Positions 44,907-57,239 are shown, counted from the first letter of the stretch. The stretch is DNA of 64,000 nucleotides from Hymenopellis radicata (GCA_015501595.1 JADNRX010000064.1:124001-188000), one strand, 5' to 3'. Made by a program: numbers and translations. Notes: a model not told the origin generated them from the sequence alone.

Positions 44907-45478
44907 TTAACTTGCTTCTTTACACGGGAGCTCCAAATGCTCGGGCCCGAAACTATCCGGCAACAATTCGCCTAGAGTCGTTTCTCGAACGCCACCTTCT
45001 GTCATCCCAGGTTTTCCCGCTTCCTTGTCGTCTGCTGGCTTGGGGTAATCGCCCGGAACCAAAAGGATTGGCATGTCCAGGGCGCAGAATTCACGTATCA
45101 CCACACGACAATATTGCAGCAGGCAGATTCCTATACAGAATTCAGAGGGCGAGACGTGGATGATGGTCTGGGATAGGACGCACGAAGTGACGGCGAGTGC
45201 AACGAAGGACTTGATGCCTTCGTTCTGTATGGATACTTGGTTATTGAACGTCGATCCAGCGACAGAGGGGTTGACGACGGCTTTGACAATGGCTGTTCTC
45301 TCAGCACAGATGGTTCCGCCTGCAAGTGTAATCAGTACTTACATGATTTTGGTCGTGCTAGGAGACCTTACCATAGGACACATTTTCGACATTAGCTCCC
45401 TTGCTTGTCTTGCCGTCCGCCGTGAGGAACGCCGCGCCGACAGGAAACTTGGAGTAAGGGCTGTATGAGTGTTCCTTT
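44907..45478 (-). pseudogene. Cytidine deaminase relic (unit 1)
   Basis: The first exon reads SYSPYSKFPVGAAFLTADGK and KGANVENVSYG. After an intron (GTAAGG...TTGCAG) comes GGTICAERTAIVKAVVNP with the zinc-ligand Cys and catalytic Glu (CAE), and later EGIKSFVALAVTS. After a second intron, NLPAAI should lead into the PCxxC zinc motif. Instead the sequence passes directly, with a frame change, to CRVVIREFCALDMPILLVPG and then TLGELLPDSFGPEHL. The loss of the SPCG part at about 45100-45112 removes a zinc ligand, so the product would be inactive. The same lesion is in unit 2. Cytidine deaminase normally salvages cytidine to uridine. Confidence 0.85.
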
Positions 45479-45502
45479 GCTTGGGGGGCGACAATGTCAA
45501 TT

Positions 45503-46484
45503 TTAAGTACTTAGGACAACATCAGTGTAAGTAGCTAGACTAACTTCATAGCAGTAGCCATCGTGTGACATGCTGTAATGTCGGTAGTAAGAACGAAAAA
45601 CAACAGGCCGAATGCTTACCATCTCGTTTCTAGGCACATCCGGATTCCGCTGCAATCGAATTCGCGTCAGTAACAGATAATCAGTAACAAGGAAACAGCT
45701 TACCTTGCGAGAAGCCCGTTGTGTTCGGAATTCGCCATGTGTACCGAGTTGATGAAAGCGGTCTCCAACCGAATGAAACTGTAGCGTCACTGCAAAGTCT
45801 CTAGCTTTGATTGACGGAAGGAGATGGTCTACACATACTAAAGATGAACGAAAAGACTTACCCGCATTCGAGCCTCGATAAGGGCGTAATCCTGGCCGGC
45901 ATCAGCTCAAGGACACGACTTGCCGGATGCCTTTGTAAATGAAGAAAGTCAGTAATGAGAAGAGTATTGCACGCCGGAAAGAGAATCCAACTCAAAGTGT
46001 TCGTGACTCGACAATCAATCGACGACAAACACAGTAGCAACGAGCCGTCTACGTGGACCAGAACCTGAGAATGAAGAAAAGCTTCATCCACATCAGAGAT
46101 GGACATTCACAAATGATGAACATACCATAACGAGAACCAGCCCCGTCCAGCGGCGAAGCCTTGAAGGTCTCCGAGGCAATGTCTCGTAAAACGAAAGACA
46201 GGACCACAGTTAACAGAACGACAATGACGAACCCATAGTCGACCTCGGAGAGTCGAGACAGAGCAGTCGACATTCAGATCTAACAATGTTGACGAGCATT
46301 AAGTAAGACCAAGACTTACAGGTAGGCAGTCCAAGATGGGAGAGCGAAGAGTCCGGTCCGCGATAGCATAGTCGTGAGTCGCTGCATCGAAACACATCCG
46401 AGGGCAGCGGCAGCGGCGACGACGTGGTGGTGGTGGTAAGAATGCAAGTTGTAATGCCACGGCGGATCCGGTGATCTCAGCCAT
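45503..46484 (-). pseudogene. Unassigned spliced gene remains with a membrane span (unit 1)
   Basis: The minus strand shows several good intron signals (GTAAGTCTTGG...ATTGTTAG at 46316-46277; GTATGTTC...TTCTCAG at 46124-46064). One exon contains a strong hydrophobic span, YGFVIVVLLTVVLSFVL. The exons do not join into one clean frame, and I recognise no family. The unit 2 counterpart lies at 49914-50895. Confidence 0.35.
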
Positions 46485-47146
46485 GATTGACCTCCATGAT
46501 GTGTCGCGTCACTTGTGAGAATGCATCACCAAGTGTGAATGTGAGGACTCGACGGAGGTAATAAGATGGCTGGATGGGGTGGAACGAGGAGGCGGTGGTC
46601 CCAAAATAAATCTGCCTCGGTAGGTTTGGCATCCGAATTTGGATCTGCCTCGGTTCAAAAATAGCACCAGAGGCCATCACGGGTGCCTCGATATGACCAA
46701 TTTTCCCAACTTGGGACTATCGTCATGTCGAGGCAGCACAGCCACACGACCGATTTGACCAATTTTTCCCGAGCGACCGATTTCAAGACCGATTTTCGCC
46801 GAAGCGACCAATTTGAGGCACGTGACTCGGATGCCTCGGTCATCTCGATTCTCGCCCGAATGAGCGAGAGTTCGAATCCCACCCCCCTCCCCCTCTTTTT
46901 TTATTTTTATTTTTTATAAGTCCCTCTAAAAATCTGCTGCCTGGTCAGTGCAGGCACGGCAAATTGTGGCGCACACACACGTCCAGTTCAAGGCCTTTCA
47001 ATATGTATATACTGTCTATATCTACTTGTGGAATATACATGTGTGCAACCGCTAAGAGACCCCGAGCGGTGCACGACGCTTGGCGGAGAGTCGGTTGAGA
47101 TGTCGGCGCCGCAAAATGCTCAACAGAGCAATCTGCATACCAGCAA

Positions 47147-47725
47147 TGAAATCAATGGGATACCCTCCTTGTCCTGGATCTTAACCTTGACGTTGTCGAT
47201 AGTATCGGTAGATTCAACCTCTAGCGTAATGATCTGGACGTTCAACGTCTTAAATAAGATCTGCGCACCTGCACGCAGACGAAGGACAAGGTGAAGGGTA
47301 TACTCGTTCTGGATGTTGTAGTCGGAGAGCGTGCGACCGTCTTCGAGGTGTCTTGAAGGAAGAAGGTCGAGTGTCTAAGCAAAGGTAAGTCCAAGAATGA
47401 ACAATTTCAACATGAACCTACCGCGGTTGGTAAATCAACACTGCGAAATCAGGACACTGCAAGTCCATCGCCAGTTGAAGGTGTCGGGTCGGTGATGTCC
47501 TGGGGCAGTGCGTCAGACGAGAGTGGAGTGATGGTCAGACGAGAATCATGCAACCTACAAAGCACGCCCGACGAGCCAGTCGAACATAATCTGTGGAGAT
47601 GGGATTTAGAGTGGAATGCCATGTGTCGTTTCCAGGGTGTCGATTTGAGCTTGCAAAATTGCTTGCCAGCGAAGATCAAGTGTTACTGGTCAGGAGGAAT
47701 GCCTTCCTTGTCCTGGATCTTGGCC
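47147..47725 (-). pseudogene. Polyubiquitin relic (unit 2)
   Basis: Same content as 42741-43322, including the TAA after PPDQ and the degenerate second repeat. The shared lesions show that the gene was already dead before the tandem duplication. Confidence 0.8.
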
Positions 47726-49330
47726 TACAGAAAAGATAACGTATTGACCTCAAGCAAAGCGAGACATACCGAATTGACTGGCACGGACGTCGGCGTCCAG
47801 CCCATGCTCGTCCCTCTCCACGCAGGAAGTCGCGTCTGCGGCGTGTCTTCGCGTAAAATCTCCTGCCCAACCCAACTCGCCACCATCGGTGCCATCTCCG
47901 ACGTCGTAGTCAGCATCTGTTGCATCACCTGGTTCAGCGGCGTCATCGACCGTCTCTAGATTGGCAACCTCGTTGGAGGGTTTACGCCGTCACTTAGCGA
48001 GCTCGGATGCCCCATTTCTGGGGGCTTACACTGGGCTGCGTCGTCGAATTGACGGCTTACGCGTTCCGGGATATCAACGACATTCAAGTCGTTGGGCGGC
48101 GATCCGGGAGACAGAGGAAAGAGAAAGCTGTGAGAGTGGGAGGAAGAAGAGTGATGAGCTGATCGAGTCGTCTCGAATTTGGCCCACGGGCCAAAATCAA
48201 GACGACTCCGATCTGCTGGACAAATAGCGTCAAATAAAGACGCGTTTACTCTCGACTCTCACTCAACGCGACTGCGTCCTCTGCGTGCTCGTCGCGGGAA
48301 GATTTAGACGAATCGAAATCTTCCCGCAGCTCTTTCTCTCGTCTTCTCTACGATGTCTGGCCCGCCGAACTGCTGGCTACGGACTGCACTCCCACCCATC
48401 GATTCCAGCACTTCAAGACATCACCCACGGATCTGCCCAGCTTTGGTGCATTGGAGTCGTCACCACAAACTTGTCGCCGTCGCCATCGCCATGCCTCCTG
48501 TTCCTCATCATCGCTGCCTCACCCAACATTTTCCATCCCACGTCCATGGCTCATCAACGCGTCTGCTAGCCACGTCCATGGCTCATCAACGCGTCTGCTA
48601 CTTGCCGTACGTTGTCCACCCGTCATACTGCTACTCCTGTAAGATCTTATACTTGTATCATTGTCTGTATTTTCGTACTGAATGCCGTTGACAGCTTTTG
48701 ACTCGATGCTTATCCTGCACCCACGATCCTCCACCAACGTCGATCACATTCTACCCTGCCCATCTTGTGGGCGACCTAGTGCAGTACCACTTTTGGCGCT
48801 GTCGTCGGGTCTTCGACAATTCGCGTCATTTGGCCTTCTTGTCATCTGTACAGTTTGACCGCCGCCGTCCAACCATTGAAGATGGCTCGACGCGTTCTTG
48901 ACAGTCACCCCCACAGCGTTACACTCTGAGGAGGTAGGATGGGCAGTTGAAACCTTGGGAAGGGTTTGTGAGGAGGAGAGTGCGGCTTGAGGCGAAGGTG
49001 GATTGTCGCGCGAAGAGAGGAGAGTGGTCTTCCAAGGATGTCTCCTGTGGGATCAGGCGGGGGATAAGGACGCGACGTTGAGGAGCTTGTTGCGCGCGCT
49101 GAAGATGCGACTGGGAATGCGATCTCTTACGGCGACGGCGCCAACACTGTCGTTCCTCCGACTTCTCGCGACTACTAGGCCTATCGTCATTGTTAGTATG
49201 TTACGATAGAAATCAAACAGTGTTACTTCTAGTTCACTTGAGAGCTTCAGGCAATTGAAGGATGCTTATTGACAGGCTACTGATACATTGAGTATGAGGG
49301 TTATCTTTACAATTGCAATTAACTTGCTTC

Positions 49331-49888
49331 TTACACGGGAGCTCCAAATGCTCGGGCCCGAAAACTATCCGGCAACAATTCGCCTAGAGTCGTTTCTCGA
49401 ACGCCACCTTCTGTCATCCCAGGTTTTCCCGCTTCCTTGTCGTCTGCTGGCTTGGGGTAATCGCCCGGAACCAAAAGGATTGGCATGTCCAGGGCGCAGA
49501 ATTCACGTATCACCACACGACAATATTGCAGCAGGCAGATTCCTATACAGAATTCAGAGGGCGAGACGTGGATGATGGTCTGGGATAGGACGCACGAAGT
49601 GACGGCGAGTGCAACGAAGGACTTGATGCCTTCGTTCTGTATGGATACTTGGTTATTGAACGTCGATCCAGCGACAGAGGGGTTGACGACGGCTTTGACA
49701 ATGGCTGTTCTCTCAGCACAGATGGTTCCGCCTGCAAGTGTAATCAGTACTTACATGATTTTGGTCGTGCTAGGAGACCTTACCATAGGACACATTTTCG
49801 ACATTAGCTCCCTTGCTTGTCTTGCCGTCCGCCGTGAGGAACGCCGCGCCGACAGGAAACTTGGAGTAAGGGCTGTATGAGTGTTCCT
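49331..49888 (-). pseudogene. Cytidine deaminase relic (unit 2)
   Basis: Same layout and the same missing PCxxC loop as 44907-45478. Additional one-base changes are seen: one G fewer in the run at about 49896 and an extra A near 49361 that alters the C-terminal frame. Confidence 0.8.
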
Positions 49889-49913
49889 TTGCTTGGGGGC
49901 GACAATGTCAATT

Positions 49914-50895
49914 TTAAGTACTTAGGACAACATCAGTGTAAGTAGCTAGACTAACTTCATAGCAGTAGCCATCGTGTGACATGCTGTAATGTCGGTAGTA
50001 AGAACGAAAAACAACAGGCCGAATGCTTACCATCTCGTTTCTAGGCACATCCGGATTCCGCTGCAATCGAATTCGCGTCAGTAACAGATAATCAGTAACA
50101 AGGAAACAGCTTACCTTGCGAGAAGCCCGTTGTGTTCGGAATTCGCCATGTGTACCGAGTTGATGAAAGCGGTCTCCAACCGAATGAAACTGTAGCGTCA
50201 CTGCAAAGTCTCTAGCTTTGATTGACGGAAGGAGATGGTCTACACATACTAAAGATGAACGAAAAGACTTACCCGCATTCGAGCCTCGATAAGGGCGTAA
50301 TCCTGGCCGGCATCAGCTCAAGGACACGACTTGCCGGATGCCTTTGTAAATGAAGAAAGTCAGTAATGAGAAGAGTATTGCACGCCGGAAAGAGAATCCA
50401 ACTCAAAGTGTTCGTGACTCGACAATCAATCGACGACAAACACAGTAGCAACGAGCCGTCTACGTGGACCAGAACCTGAGAATGAAGAAAAGCTTCATCC
50501 ACATCAGAGATGGACATTCACAAATGATGAACATACCATAACGAGAACCAGCCCCGTCCAGCGGCGAAGCCTTGAAGGTCTCCGAGGCAATGTCTCGTAA
50601 AACGAAAGACAGGACCACAGTTAACAGAACGACAATGACGAACCCATAGTCGACCTCGGAGAGTCGAGACAGAGCAGTCGACATTCAGATCTAACAATGT
50701 TGACGAGCATTAAGTAAGACCAAGACTTACAGGTAGGCAGTCCAAGATGGGAGAGCGAAGAGTCCGGTCCGCGATAGCATAGTCGTGAGTCGCTGCATCG
50801 AAACACATCCGAGGGCAGCGGCAGCGGCGACGACGTGGTGGTGGTGGTAAGAATGCAAGTTGTAATGCCACGGCGGATCCGGTGATCTCAGCCAT
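49914..50895 (-). pseudogene. Unassigned spliced gene remains with a membrane span (unit 2)
   Basis: Duplicate of 45503-46484 with essentially the same sequence, the same splice signals and the same hydrophobic exon. Confidence 0.35.
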
Positions 50896-52889
50896 GATTG
50901 ACCTCCATGATGTGTCGCGTCACTTGTGAGAATGCATCACCAAGTGTGAATGTGAGGACTCGACGGAGGTAATAAGATGGCTGGATGGGGTGGAACGAGG
51001 AGGCGGTGGTCCCAAAATAAATCTGCCTCGGTAGGTTTGGCATCCGAATTTGGATCTGCCTCGGTTCAAAAATAGCACCAGAGGCCATCACGGGTGCCTC
51101 GATATGACCAATTTTCCCTCAACTTAGACTGCAACCTCACCATCCAGCCCGGAAAACGTGTACTGTATTTGAAGCTTTGCGCGACTGCGCGATTCCTATT
51201 CCTCCTCACGTGCATTTGTCCGACCTCCATCGCAATCGCACGCCGGAATCCCGGAAATGTCGTCCAAAACGAGTATCTCACTCCGCGCCTTTTCATCCAC
51301 GGAAGCGCTGTGTCTACTATATAAGCCGCAATGAACAGCATCAATCTCCACCGTGCACTTGAAACATTACAACGTGTCATGCCTGTCCCAATGGAATATG
51401 GTACGCTACCTGATAGTACATCGAGTGCTAAATTCGTACAGAAACTTTTCTAGTTCGACTTGGGTGCTCGGGGCTGAGAGTCTCTAAGATCATCTTGGGC
51501 TGCATGTCGTATGGCAATCCAGACTGGTATTCGTGGGTTCTCCCGGAGCAAGAAGGCATAGCGCACATCAAGGCAGCGTAAGCAGTTGTTCTTACGATTC
51601 TTATCTAACAAGTTTCTTCAGATACGACGCCGGTATCAATACCTTTGACACAGCTAATGTAAGTGTTCCCGTCTCCTTCAGTGCGTGCGTCTGACCCGAG
51701 TGTTGTATTGTAGGCCTACTCTCATGGCGAATCGGAAATCATCCTCGGGAAAGCTATCAAACAACATAATTTCGTTCGAGAAAAGATTGTTGTCATGACC
51801 AAGGTACTACGCTTACTTTTGTTGCCTGTTACGAAATAACTGGATGTGCGGCACTAGATTTACTGCGCTATCTCCCCGGATACTACCAATGCGCAGATAT
51901 CTCACCTTTCTGGGGATGCTTTGGATAAGCTTGGGTACGTGAACCAGCATGGGCTGAGCCGCAAGGTAAGCATGAGCCGATGAATGACTGCGCTTGTCAG
52001 ACTTCTAAGTTGATTGCTCAGCATATCTTCGACGCGGTAAAGGCCAGTCTCCAGAGGCTCCAACTGGATTATATCGATGTTCTTCAATGTAAGCAACAAG
52101 TTTGTATGATTAAACAATATCGTTCTCATCGTCGTCTAGGCCATCGCTTCGATTACGACACTCCTGTCGAAGAAACAGTATGATCTACAATGTAGACTTT
52201 GCCTTGCACCTTCTAACTTGTTGCTTGAATGTAGATGCGCGCCTTACACGACGTCATACAAGCCGGCCTTGTTCGCTACATCGGCATGTCATCTTGCCAT
52301 GTGTATCAGTGTACGTCGAATCGGTCCTTCCGTCGTGTCCGAAAATATTCTCAACCTTATGGTCTCAGTTCATATCATGCAAAGTACGCGCCATCAGGAA
52401 ACGGGTCACCAGCCTAGAGGACTACTGAGTTACCTATGGTGAACATGGTTGCCTAGAGGACGTCAAGGTATGAACTCTGCCTGGTTAACTTTGGCAAAGG
52501 TTCAGGTCCAAACCTTCTTTGAAGGTGCCTTGAGTTTAACTCAAGATACCTCAAGTCATAGCTATGACAACTCAACACACTCTCAACCGAGACATAGATA
52601 ACCTAAGGTCAGTATAATTCAACTCACACAAGCTCAAAATACAACAAAGTATGATCAAATTAACTAGTGAGCAAATTCATTAGAGCTTACGAGGATTCAG
52701 TAGACCAGAGAACAATTTGATGTACAGCAGCATGTTGCTTTTATTAAGAGGCTAAGCATTACAGCGAAGTACAAATACGGTCTACATAATCATTACCGAA
52801 TATGACTGTATAGGTAGCAGACAGCGTGATCGTGAGAGCCAATGGGTGTATCGTGAGGAGCCATCATCATTATTGTCGGGTCATAGGGA

Positions 52890-53240
52890 ATCTTCATTGC
52901 GGTAGTGGCGACGCATGAATCGTCGTGCGGAGCTGTTCTTGTTGCCGCCGTTGGGAGCTGTCGTCGTCATCGTGAGGAGCCATTATCGTCATCATCGTCG
53001 TCGTCCAGAGCTAGTGTCGTTATGCGGTCGTACAGGGCTGTTGTTATCGTGCCGTCGCCAAGGAAGGACTGTAGTGGGGATTGGTCGTTGCCATTGTGCG
53101 GCGCTGTCATCGTCGTTCCAGTGAGTCATCATCGTTGTTCTCATGAGTCGTCGTCGCTGTTCAAATGAGTCCTCGTCGTCGTTGTTGGAGCAAGCCGTCG
53201 TCGTCGTGGGGTTGTGGTGGCGAGCCGTCCATAATTAGGA
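52890..53240. repeat. GTCGTC/ATCGTC-rich degenerate trinucleotide region
   Basis: Words such as CATCGTGAGGAGCC and CGTCGTCGT recur irregularly. ORFs across the region are low-complexity and not considered genes. Confidence 0.6.
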
Positions 53241-54184
53241 GCTATGGTAGGAACATTATGGTCGTAGGAGAGCCGTGTCACTCGTCGTTGTGGCAGCATA
53301 TTCCCTATTGCTTGTGGTGTGAGAGTAAGACGACAAGGTTAAGAGATCAAATGCACGAAACAAACCCAACAGACACGACTATTTGAGGGCAGTGTGCTGA
53401 ACGCTGGCCGGGAAAGAAGGAATCTAATTGGTGAAATAAGTGACAGCACAACAAGCAGAAAAGAGAACGCACTGCGCAATGCATCGTGGGTAGTTGTTGT
53501 CGTCGTGGTGACCCACTGGCCGCAGGTCTTGGTACGTACATCGTCAGCATTCTCGCCCATGAACAGCCAGTACCGGTCAGTCGTCCTTGCGCCCATGGAC
53601 GGCGCTGGAGTGGTCGCCTACGCGCAGGCGAGAGTCCAAAAACTAGGCTGGTCCAGAAAACACTGTTATGGGAAAGGACAAGTGGCACGATGAGACCCTG
53701 GGTATCGATCGAAAAGAAAACCCAACATACACGTGATGCATACGTGGCGGTTGGGATGAGGAGATTTCCGAGTCGGATGGAAGCCAGGCGGTAAAACCGA
53801 CACAGCATACCCTGCGAGAACGGTTGGCTCGCAGTAGGTAGCCTCTCCGGAGGGTTTAAGTAGTACCGGAAAGACCTCATGACGACACCACCCTCCAACC
53901 ATGGGCCCACAAAGCCCTGCTCAAGGTCGGCCTGGCTCTGAGTGGGCCCATGTTTGGGTATGGCGTCGTGTTGGAACGGGGCCGAATATAAGAAAAATGT
54001 CGTGAAGGTCGTTGCTCAGCATAGGCAAAGAGAATTAAAATGAGAACGCACCGCGAAATGCTGCTCGTCTGCAGACGGGACAACATTCGTTCCTCAAGTG
54101 CCGGCTCTTACGAAGCCCAGTCGTGGTTGCAGCACGGGGATCGCGTTGCCTAAGTCAACGACGCCGTTGATGCGAAGTGCAGCC

Positions 54185-56320
54185 TGATTTGACAGGGCTT
54201 ACGCGAGCAAGCTCAGCCAGCTGAATGATATAGAGACCAAAAGTGGCGGTAGAGAAGGACGGAAGCGCGAGTGGTCCACGACGAAAGTGGATGATGGTGG
54301 TGAATGAAGAAGGAATGGCGACCTCCGAACAGTGATCAAACACTGTTCGGAGTACCGGACCTGATATCCGGTCATCGTTCAACGCGCCGTAGACGACGAA
54401 CAAGAACAGTTAGAGACCTAAGAAATGCGGACCGTAACACTAAAAGCCATGATCCAAAGTCTAATAAAAATACAAGTGGACGGACATACCGTGAATAGTA
54501 TAGAAAGCATACTGCAAACAAACGAACCCAGTGAATGTTAGTGCTTCATATAGGCCAAAAAATTAACCAAAAAATAAAATACTCTAAAACATCGTAGGAA
54601 CGCATCCCGACATATGCGAAGTCTTAATTCGCTTCCGTTGCGGCGCTGGACGATGCGCAAGTCGTCGAAAACCACTCGGACCGATCATCCGAGTGGTGAT
54701 CGAGCGAGCTTTTTTAGTGTAAGTCTCGCTCTTACCACCACGACGCCCGCGTAAGCCCTCGTATCGAGGCCGCTCTATCCCATGCGCAGGTTGGACGCTA
54801 CGTTTACGACAACGTCCCTGGCACCAGAACGACGACAAGGAGCCGCGTAAGCCCCTGGACTGCAGGCAGCATATTTCCTTCTCCATTTCCAGAGGACAAC
54901 GGTGACGATAGGAGGCAGCGTAAGCCCTCCAACGAGGCCGCAGACAATGATAACAATTACCTGTTGCAGCGGAGAAAAGAGGACGATTGTGCAGGACAAG
55001 TTGCTACTCGTTCTGCATGCGCGGGTGCGGCTTCCTTTCCATATTTCTAACTGTGCTTATCAGATCTTGTTTAGATTTTCTTCCAGTGAGGACGCATATT
55101 CGAACGATAACCCTCCGCGCAAGCCCAGACGACGGGCAGCAGATCACTCAAATACGGTGCCGTCGACTACTAGCAAACGACGCTCAGGACGAGACCGGAG
55201 ACCGGCGACCGGACTTTGCGTCGTCTCCCTCCCAAGCAGGATATCTCGCCAAATGGGCGACATTCCATGAAAATACGCCCAGGTATGTGTTTTCTACCTC
55301 TCATGTTTTCTTACTCGATCTCGATGGTGACACCGCCAAGACTTTTGACGCCTCGAGGATTTCGTCCTTCACGACGCGTAGCCCCCGAGCGGGCAGCTTA
55401 TCCGCAGAAAAGTTTTATGTCCTTTTTCCCCGTGTTTCCTTGGAATCCGAGTGTAGTATCCGTGGATTTCCAGGCTGGAGGACGCCCGGACAGCCTACAC
55501 TGGACGCGTAAGCCGTCTTGTGGGGATGCACATCAATGCAACGACGGCGGCAACTGTCAAGTCCCTCAATAAAGACGGTGATTGGGACGATGGCACAGAG
55601 AGACGGCAATCCTGCGCAAAATGAGCATCAACGCCTGTAGGTGTATCTTCGCTTTTCCGTTTTGTTTCTCACTGTACTTACTCGTCCGTAGCCTTTGCCT
55701 GCCTTCTATTTCAGCGCCGATGTTCCCCTCTTAGCTCGGCGACGCGACTCTGAACCCAGCTTTGTCCCACGATACCATTTTTCCCTGTGAATTTCTGGGT
55801 ATGAAGAGCACCGGTCGCGTAAGCCCTTTATCAAGGCCGCAGATTTACGAGCCGACGGTGACGACCACCTCACCGGACAAAGATATATCAACGGCCGAAA
55901 AGACGGCGCTAGACAAGCCGTTGGTGTCAGGAGAGCAGCATAGCAGAACGAGTTGCTACTCGTTCCGCCCGCGGAGGTGTGTGGATTTTTCTTCACTCAG
56001 TGAACTTACTAAACATTATTTAGCAATGATCTCTTCCACGCAGGACGCGTCAGTCCTCCAATGAGGCTTTATATCAACTACGTGATGAAATTGACAGCTC
56101 ATCCGCCCGGACACCCTCGTCCAGCAACAGCGTTCTTCCTTACACCACCACTCTGACGACCATCACTCGCTCCGACGGGGTTCTTCCGAACTTTGTCCTA
56201 CTTTGTTCTACACCAGAACGACGATAAGCTGCTGCGTAAGCTCTCGATAGCAGGCACATTTTTTTTCCTCCACTCCCAAGGGACGACGGCAGCGATGCGG
56301 GACAGCACAGCCCCCAACGA
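54185..56320. repeat. Degenerate array of GCGTAAGCCC modules
   Basis: GCGTAAGCCC or close variants occur near 54746, 54847, 54921, 55117, 55380, 55507, 55819, 56046 and 56235, and inverted at 54187. Several are followed by a spaced AAGGCCGCAGA-type word. Longer blocks also recur: CACCAGAACGACGA at 54821 and 56211, and GTTGCTACTCGTTC at 55000 and 55949. This suggests repeated units of very roughly 0.9-1.4 kb that have decayed. Confidence 0.55.
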
Positions 56321-57239
56321 GGTCGCACGTCGACCAAGAAACATCATCGATTCCCCAGGTGAACGGCCGTCTGGCCAGCAGTGGGCTAGATTTGCATTTT
56401 TGATGGGCCGAAATGCCCTCTGCACCTTTCGACCCGGGTATGGCTGGCATATTCTTATATGCCCTGCCGCCTCGGCGAAATGCATGCTTGATTGTTCCCG
56501 GCTTTGCCTTGTCGAAGTCTAACACTGCCCATCAAAGACACTTGACTGGAGTGGAGTAAGTGGACTGTTACCTTTGAGTACACCAGAGTTGTTGAGAGTA
56601 AGCGACTGTGATACCGTATGCCTTGGAGTATACCGGAGTTATCCGGAGTTGAGGGCTATCAAACTTCATGCTTTGAGTGGTCTCAAAGTCAGCTCAACAT
56701 CCTTAAGGTAACCCAAGTTTGGAATTGCTGTAACATAAGCCTTGAGACAACCTTAGATTCCTTAGGACTCCTCAGTGCCCTCTGGTTTGGCACTGCAGCA
56801 GTAAGTAACTCAGGCAGCCTCTGGCCCACAGGCCGTTTCCTGATGGCCTGCATTACATTTGCGCTCGCCATTTTCATATGAAGCTGCAGACTACGCCACA
56901 CAGCACAACCTCACGCCCTTCATTTCTATGCAGAATCATTATAGCTTACTCTATAGGGAGGAGGAACGTGAAATGTACCCGACTCTCAAGGTAACGTCCA
57001 TTAACTGCTCCTTTCCCTGTGCCCTATGGCCGGTATACTGTAACAAAAATGATTTTAGCGATAGAATAGACATACCCAGGCAAAATATCAGCGGACTGAC
57101 ACATGTTCCCCCCCAAATTGTCATGTCAGACACACATCTGCATCTCAAACGCAAGGGTACGAAATTCTAGCTACAAGAACACACACGTTCTGATTCTCAG
57201 TCTGAGAAAACACACGTTGATTGGGTCAATTCGGGTAAC

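Larger units (their letters stand above)
42303..46707. repeat. 4.4-kb tandem duplication, unit 1
   Basis: The unit starts AACTTGGGACTATCGTCATG and ends GACCAATTTTCCC. It is repeated immediately downstream (46708-51118) with only scattered substitutions and one-base indels. The pair is bounded outside by the 10-bp direct repeat CCCTCAACTT (42298-42307 and 51116-51125); the central junction reads CCCAACTT, lacking TC. Units carry relics of polyubiquitin and cytidine deaminase plus unassigned exons, so the block resembles gene-fragment cargo. Confidence 0.9.
46708..51118. repeat. 4.4-kb tandem duplication, unit 2
   Basis: This copy of 42303-46707 is 6 bp longer overall. Differences include single-base length changes in runs (for example six Gs against five near 45485/49896) and a few local rearrangements near 43065/47465. 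Everything found in unit 1 is present here at the matching offset of about 4.4 kb. Confidence 0.9.
52390..56847. mobile_element. 4.46-kb inverted-repeat element inside an aldo/keto reductase intron
   Basis: The ends are GCCATCAGGAAACGG (52390-52404) and its reverse complement (56833-56847), with further inverted similarity inward (AGAGG..CT.CTGAGTTAC). It starts six bases after the GT of the donor and ends 42 bp before the exon. No target duplication is obvious. The interior has GTC/CAT trinucleotide-rich sequence (about 52890-53240), unrecognised ORFs and a degenerate array of GCGTAAGCCC modules. No transposase motif was seen, so it is classed only as a TIR-bearing element. Confidence 0.65.
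51379..56989 (+). pseudogene. Aldo/keto reductase, 3' end missing, with element in an intron
   Basis: Exons start at the ATG at 51379 and continue at 51442-51577 and onward. Visible landmarks are RLGCSGLRVSKIILG, the catalytic Asp and Tyr in DTANAYSHG, the Lys in VMTK and the His in LQCHRFDYDTP, so the D-Y-K-H set is complete. A 15-nt microexon (52369-52383) splices across a 4.5-kb intron to 56890-56989, giving an uninterrupted FHIMQNYATQ and then SMQNHYSLLYREEEREMYPTLK in pieces. After the donor GTAACG at 56990 no further exon was found, so the C-terminal NADPH-binding part is lost or displaced. The family reduces aldehydes and ketones with NADPH; relatives include YakC and versiconal acetate reductase types. 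Confidence 0.85.
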
